NCBI GenBank assembly: GCA_012514255.1
Contig: JAAZAP010000056.1
Span: forward strand, 1-7,339
DNA: 7,339 nt
Direction: 5' to 3'
Source of the DNA: Bacteroidales bacterium
GTDB taxonomy: Bacteria; Bacteroidota; Bacteroidia; Bacteroidales; VadinHA17
Part shown: one piece after another, positions 5,758 to 7,339 of the stretch
Position numbering within the stretch: position 1 is the stretch's first letter
Layout: every line of letters begins with the position of its first letter
Made by a program: the position numbers and the translations under genes
The notes under the pieces: model-generated
Database searches by the model: none
The model's input: the letters and a program-made list of their open reading frames with translations, nothing else
What the model was told of the DNA's origin: nothing

Positions 5758-7272
5758 ATGAAAAGAAAAATATTACTGATGTCCGCAATAGTCCTGATTC
5801 TCCCTTTGTGGGTTACCGGACAGAACATGGATGACGCCATCAGGTATTCCAGACTATTCTACCAGGGCACTGCCAGATTCAACGGAATGAGCGGCGCATT
5901 TACCGCACTGGGAGGAGATATCTCAGCCATCAGCCTTAATCCTGCCGCAGCGGGAGTTTTTCGCTCAACTGAGGTGGCAATCACTCCCCTGGTGTTCTTC
6001 CGTGACATATCAACCGACTATAACGGATTTGGAAGTGACGACAGCTATTCAGGACTGAATCTGGGACAGGCTGGAGTTGTTTCATCAATCAAAACGGGCA
6101 GCAGGTCTGGGCTCACAAACCTGTCATTTGCATATACCTTCAACAGAACCAACAATTACTACAGGAATGCTGTGATTGACGGTATCAGCAACAATGGGTC
6201 GATGTCTGACTTCTGGGCCTTGCAAGCAACCGGATACCGTACCGGTGAACTGGGTGGAACAGCCTGGATGGCATATGAAACATATCTCATTGATACCCTT
6301 CCGAACTACCTGGATGAATATGCATCAATATTCTCATACTATGGGGAGGAGAATCCTCAATATGGGCAGCAGATGAAAAGGACAATAGACAATGCCGGCT
6401 ACAGCAATGAACATACAATCGCCCTGGGAGCCAATCTCGGGGACAAGGTGTACATCGGTGCCGGATTCGGAATAACAGGAATATCATATACCGGTCATTA
6501 TGATCACCGGGAGATTGATGAGACGCAGAGGACTTTTGATTTTGTGAACTTCACCTATACTGACCACTTCGAGGCGGTTGGATCAGGATGGAACTTTAAA
6601 ATCGGGGCAATTGTCAGGCCATTTGAATCGCTTCGCCTGGGTCTGGGATTCACTACGCCAACTATCTACACCATTGACGAGATCTTTTACAACAGCCTTT
6701 CAGTCAAGCTTGACAATGATACTCCTTCGGATCCTTCCGATGATGCAAATCCTACCGTCAACCAGGGTGACATGACATATCGTTACCGGGTTACCACACC
6801 TTACCATCTCAATGCCGGTATTGCATACCAGATCGGTAACTTCGCGCTGGTAAGCGCAGACTATGAGATGGTTGATTACGGGACTGCCAGGCTCAGCAAG
6901 GGAGCAGACGGTTATGATTTTGCCCAGGAGAACGAGGATCTGTCTGCTGAGCTGGAAAGAAGCAGTATCCTGAGGCTGGGGGCAGAGTTGCGTACAGGGC
7001 CTCTCTATCTCCGCGGGGGATATGGTTATCACGGCTCGTCATTTGCTGACGGCACCCTGAACGAGGAGGCATCCTCAAACAGTTACAGCGCAGGTCTGGG
7101 TTACAGGCAGAACAGATTCTTCATTGATGTGGCTATGGTGTGGCTCAGCAATTCAGAACATTATATGATGTTCCCTGATGACCCGAGGTCATTCCGCGAG
7201 TATTCCAGTGACCCGGTTAATCTGAATACAAAGGATAAGTACCTGTCAGTCACGGTTGGACTGAAATTCTAA
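5758..7272 (+). CDS. FadL/OMPP1/TodX-family outer membrane transport protein
   Basis: This is a 504-residue outer membrane beta-barrel. Family members carry hydrophobic compounds such as fatty acids or aromatics across the outer membrane; the substrate here cannot be read from sequence. Residues 1-22 are a signal peptide (MKRKILLMSAIVLILPLWVTGQ) with cleavage around Gly21/Gln22. Residues 39-66 carry the family N-terminal signature seen in Bacteroidota: ARFNGMSGAF, TALGGD, then SAISLNPAAAG. Barrel-like alternating strands run to the end, and the last strand LSVTVGLKF finishes in Phe, as typical for outer membrane proteins. An acidic loop at about 318-330 (Asp-rich, with DNDTPSDPSDD) may bind a cation. 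An upstream in-frame ATG at 5692 was rejected because its extra 22 residues are not signal-like and would bury the signal peptide. Spacing of 81 bases from the lipoprotein gene, without a clear terminator between, suggests co-transcription. A hairpin follows 23 bases after the stop. Confidence 0.9.
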   Translation: MKRKILLMSAIVLILPLWVTGQNMDDAIRYSRLFYQGTARFNGMSGAFTALGGDISAISLNPAAAGVFRSTEVAITPLVFFRDISTDYNGFGSDDSYSGLNLGQAGVVSSIKTGSRSGLTNLSFAYTFNRTNNYYRNAVIDGISNNGSMSDFWALQATGYRTGELGGTAWMAYETYLIDTLPNYLDEYASIFSYYGEENPQYGQQMKRTIDNAGYSNEHTIALGANLGDKVYIGAGFGITGISYTGHYDHREIDETQRTFDFVNFTYTDHFEAVGSGWNFKIGAIVRPFESLRLGLGFTTPTIYTIDEIFYNSLSVKLDNDTPSDPSDDANPTVNQGDMTYRYRVTTPYHLNAGIAYQIGNFALVSADYEMVDYGTARLSKGADGYDFAQENEDLSAELERSSILRLGAELRTGPLYLRGGYGYHGSSFADGTLNEEASSNSYSAGLGYRQNRFFIDVAMVWLSNSEHYMMFPDDPRSFREYSSDPVNLNTKDKYLSVTVGLKF

Positions 7273-7295
7273 GGTTGGTTAACAGTTGTCTGCTT

Positions 7296-7329
7296 CCAGG
7301 GACCCCCGCAGCAATGCCCGGGTCCCTGG
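7296..7329 (+). terminator. Probable transcription terminator hairpin after the FadL-type gene
   Basis: CCAGGGACCC (7296-7305) and GGGTCCCTGG (7320-7329) form a perfect GC-rich 10-bp stem. The 14-base interior can form a further GCA/TGC stem capped by GCAA, a GNRA-type tetraloop. It begins 23 bases after the stop codon. Only a weak T-containing tail (TCCGTTATTG) follows before the window ends, so it may act as an imperfect intrinsic terminator, an RNA-stabilising 3' end, or a shared terminator with a gene beyond the edge. Confidence 0.7.
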
Positions 7330-7339
7330 TCCGTTATTG

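Noticed and set aside
5547..5840. Minus-strand ORF with a Glu/Asp-rich C-terminus opposite the serine tail
   Set aside because: Its acidic run is just the reverse complement of TCN serine codons, and it overlaps two well-supported plus-strand genes; low-complexity sequence keeps antisense frames open.

Overview
The window looks like chromosomal DNA from a member of the Bacteroidota, perhaps a Bacteroidales or Marinilabiliales relative; this placement is inferred. The grounds are a short archaeal/eukaryotic-type prolyl-tRNA synthetase, a FadL/OMPP1-type outer membrane protein of the form common in that phylum, a TAnnTTTG-like promoter element, and mostly absent Shine-Dalgarno sites. No mobile element, CRISPR array, rRNA or tRNA gene is visible. 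Coding density is high.

Left half, all on the minus strand and read from right to left. proS (4063 to 2588) encodes prolyl-tRNA synthetase. After a 209-base gap comes an unrecognised 237-residue soluble protein (2378 to 1665). Its stop codon overlaps by four bases the GTG start of a large outer membrane protein (1668 to beyond base 1). That protein has a signal peptide, one recognisable POTRA-like domain and an Omp85-type barrel with an RGF motif. It is cut by the window edge.

Right half, plus strand. A 161-base divergent intergenic region (4064-4224) probably carries promoters for both directions. It is followed by a putative lipoprotein of extreme composition (4225-5676): a tyrosine-rich aromatic block, then Thr/Gln/Arg tandem repeats, then a Ser/Gly/Arg tail. 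After 81 bases without an obvious terminator comes a FadL/OMPP1-family outer membrane protein (5758-7272), then a strong 10-bp hairpin (7296-7329) that probably ends the transcript.

Apart from the housekeeping proS, the window is about the cell envelope: an Omp85-superfamily barrel tightly coupled to a cytoplasmic protein of unknown role, and a low-complexity lipoprotein probably co-transcribed with a hydrophobic-compound channel. No complete novel defence or mobile system is supported. The most promising unknowns are the 237-residue protein coupled to the Omp85 gene and the low-complexity lipoprotein.
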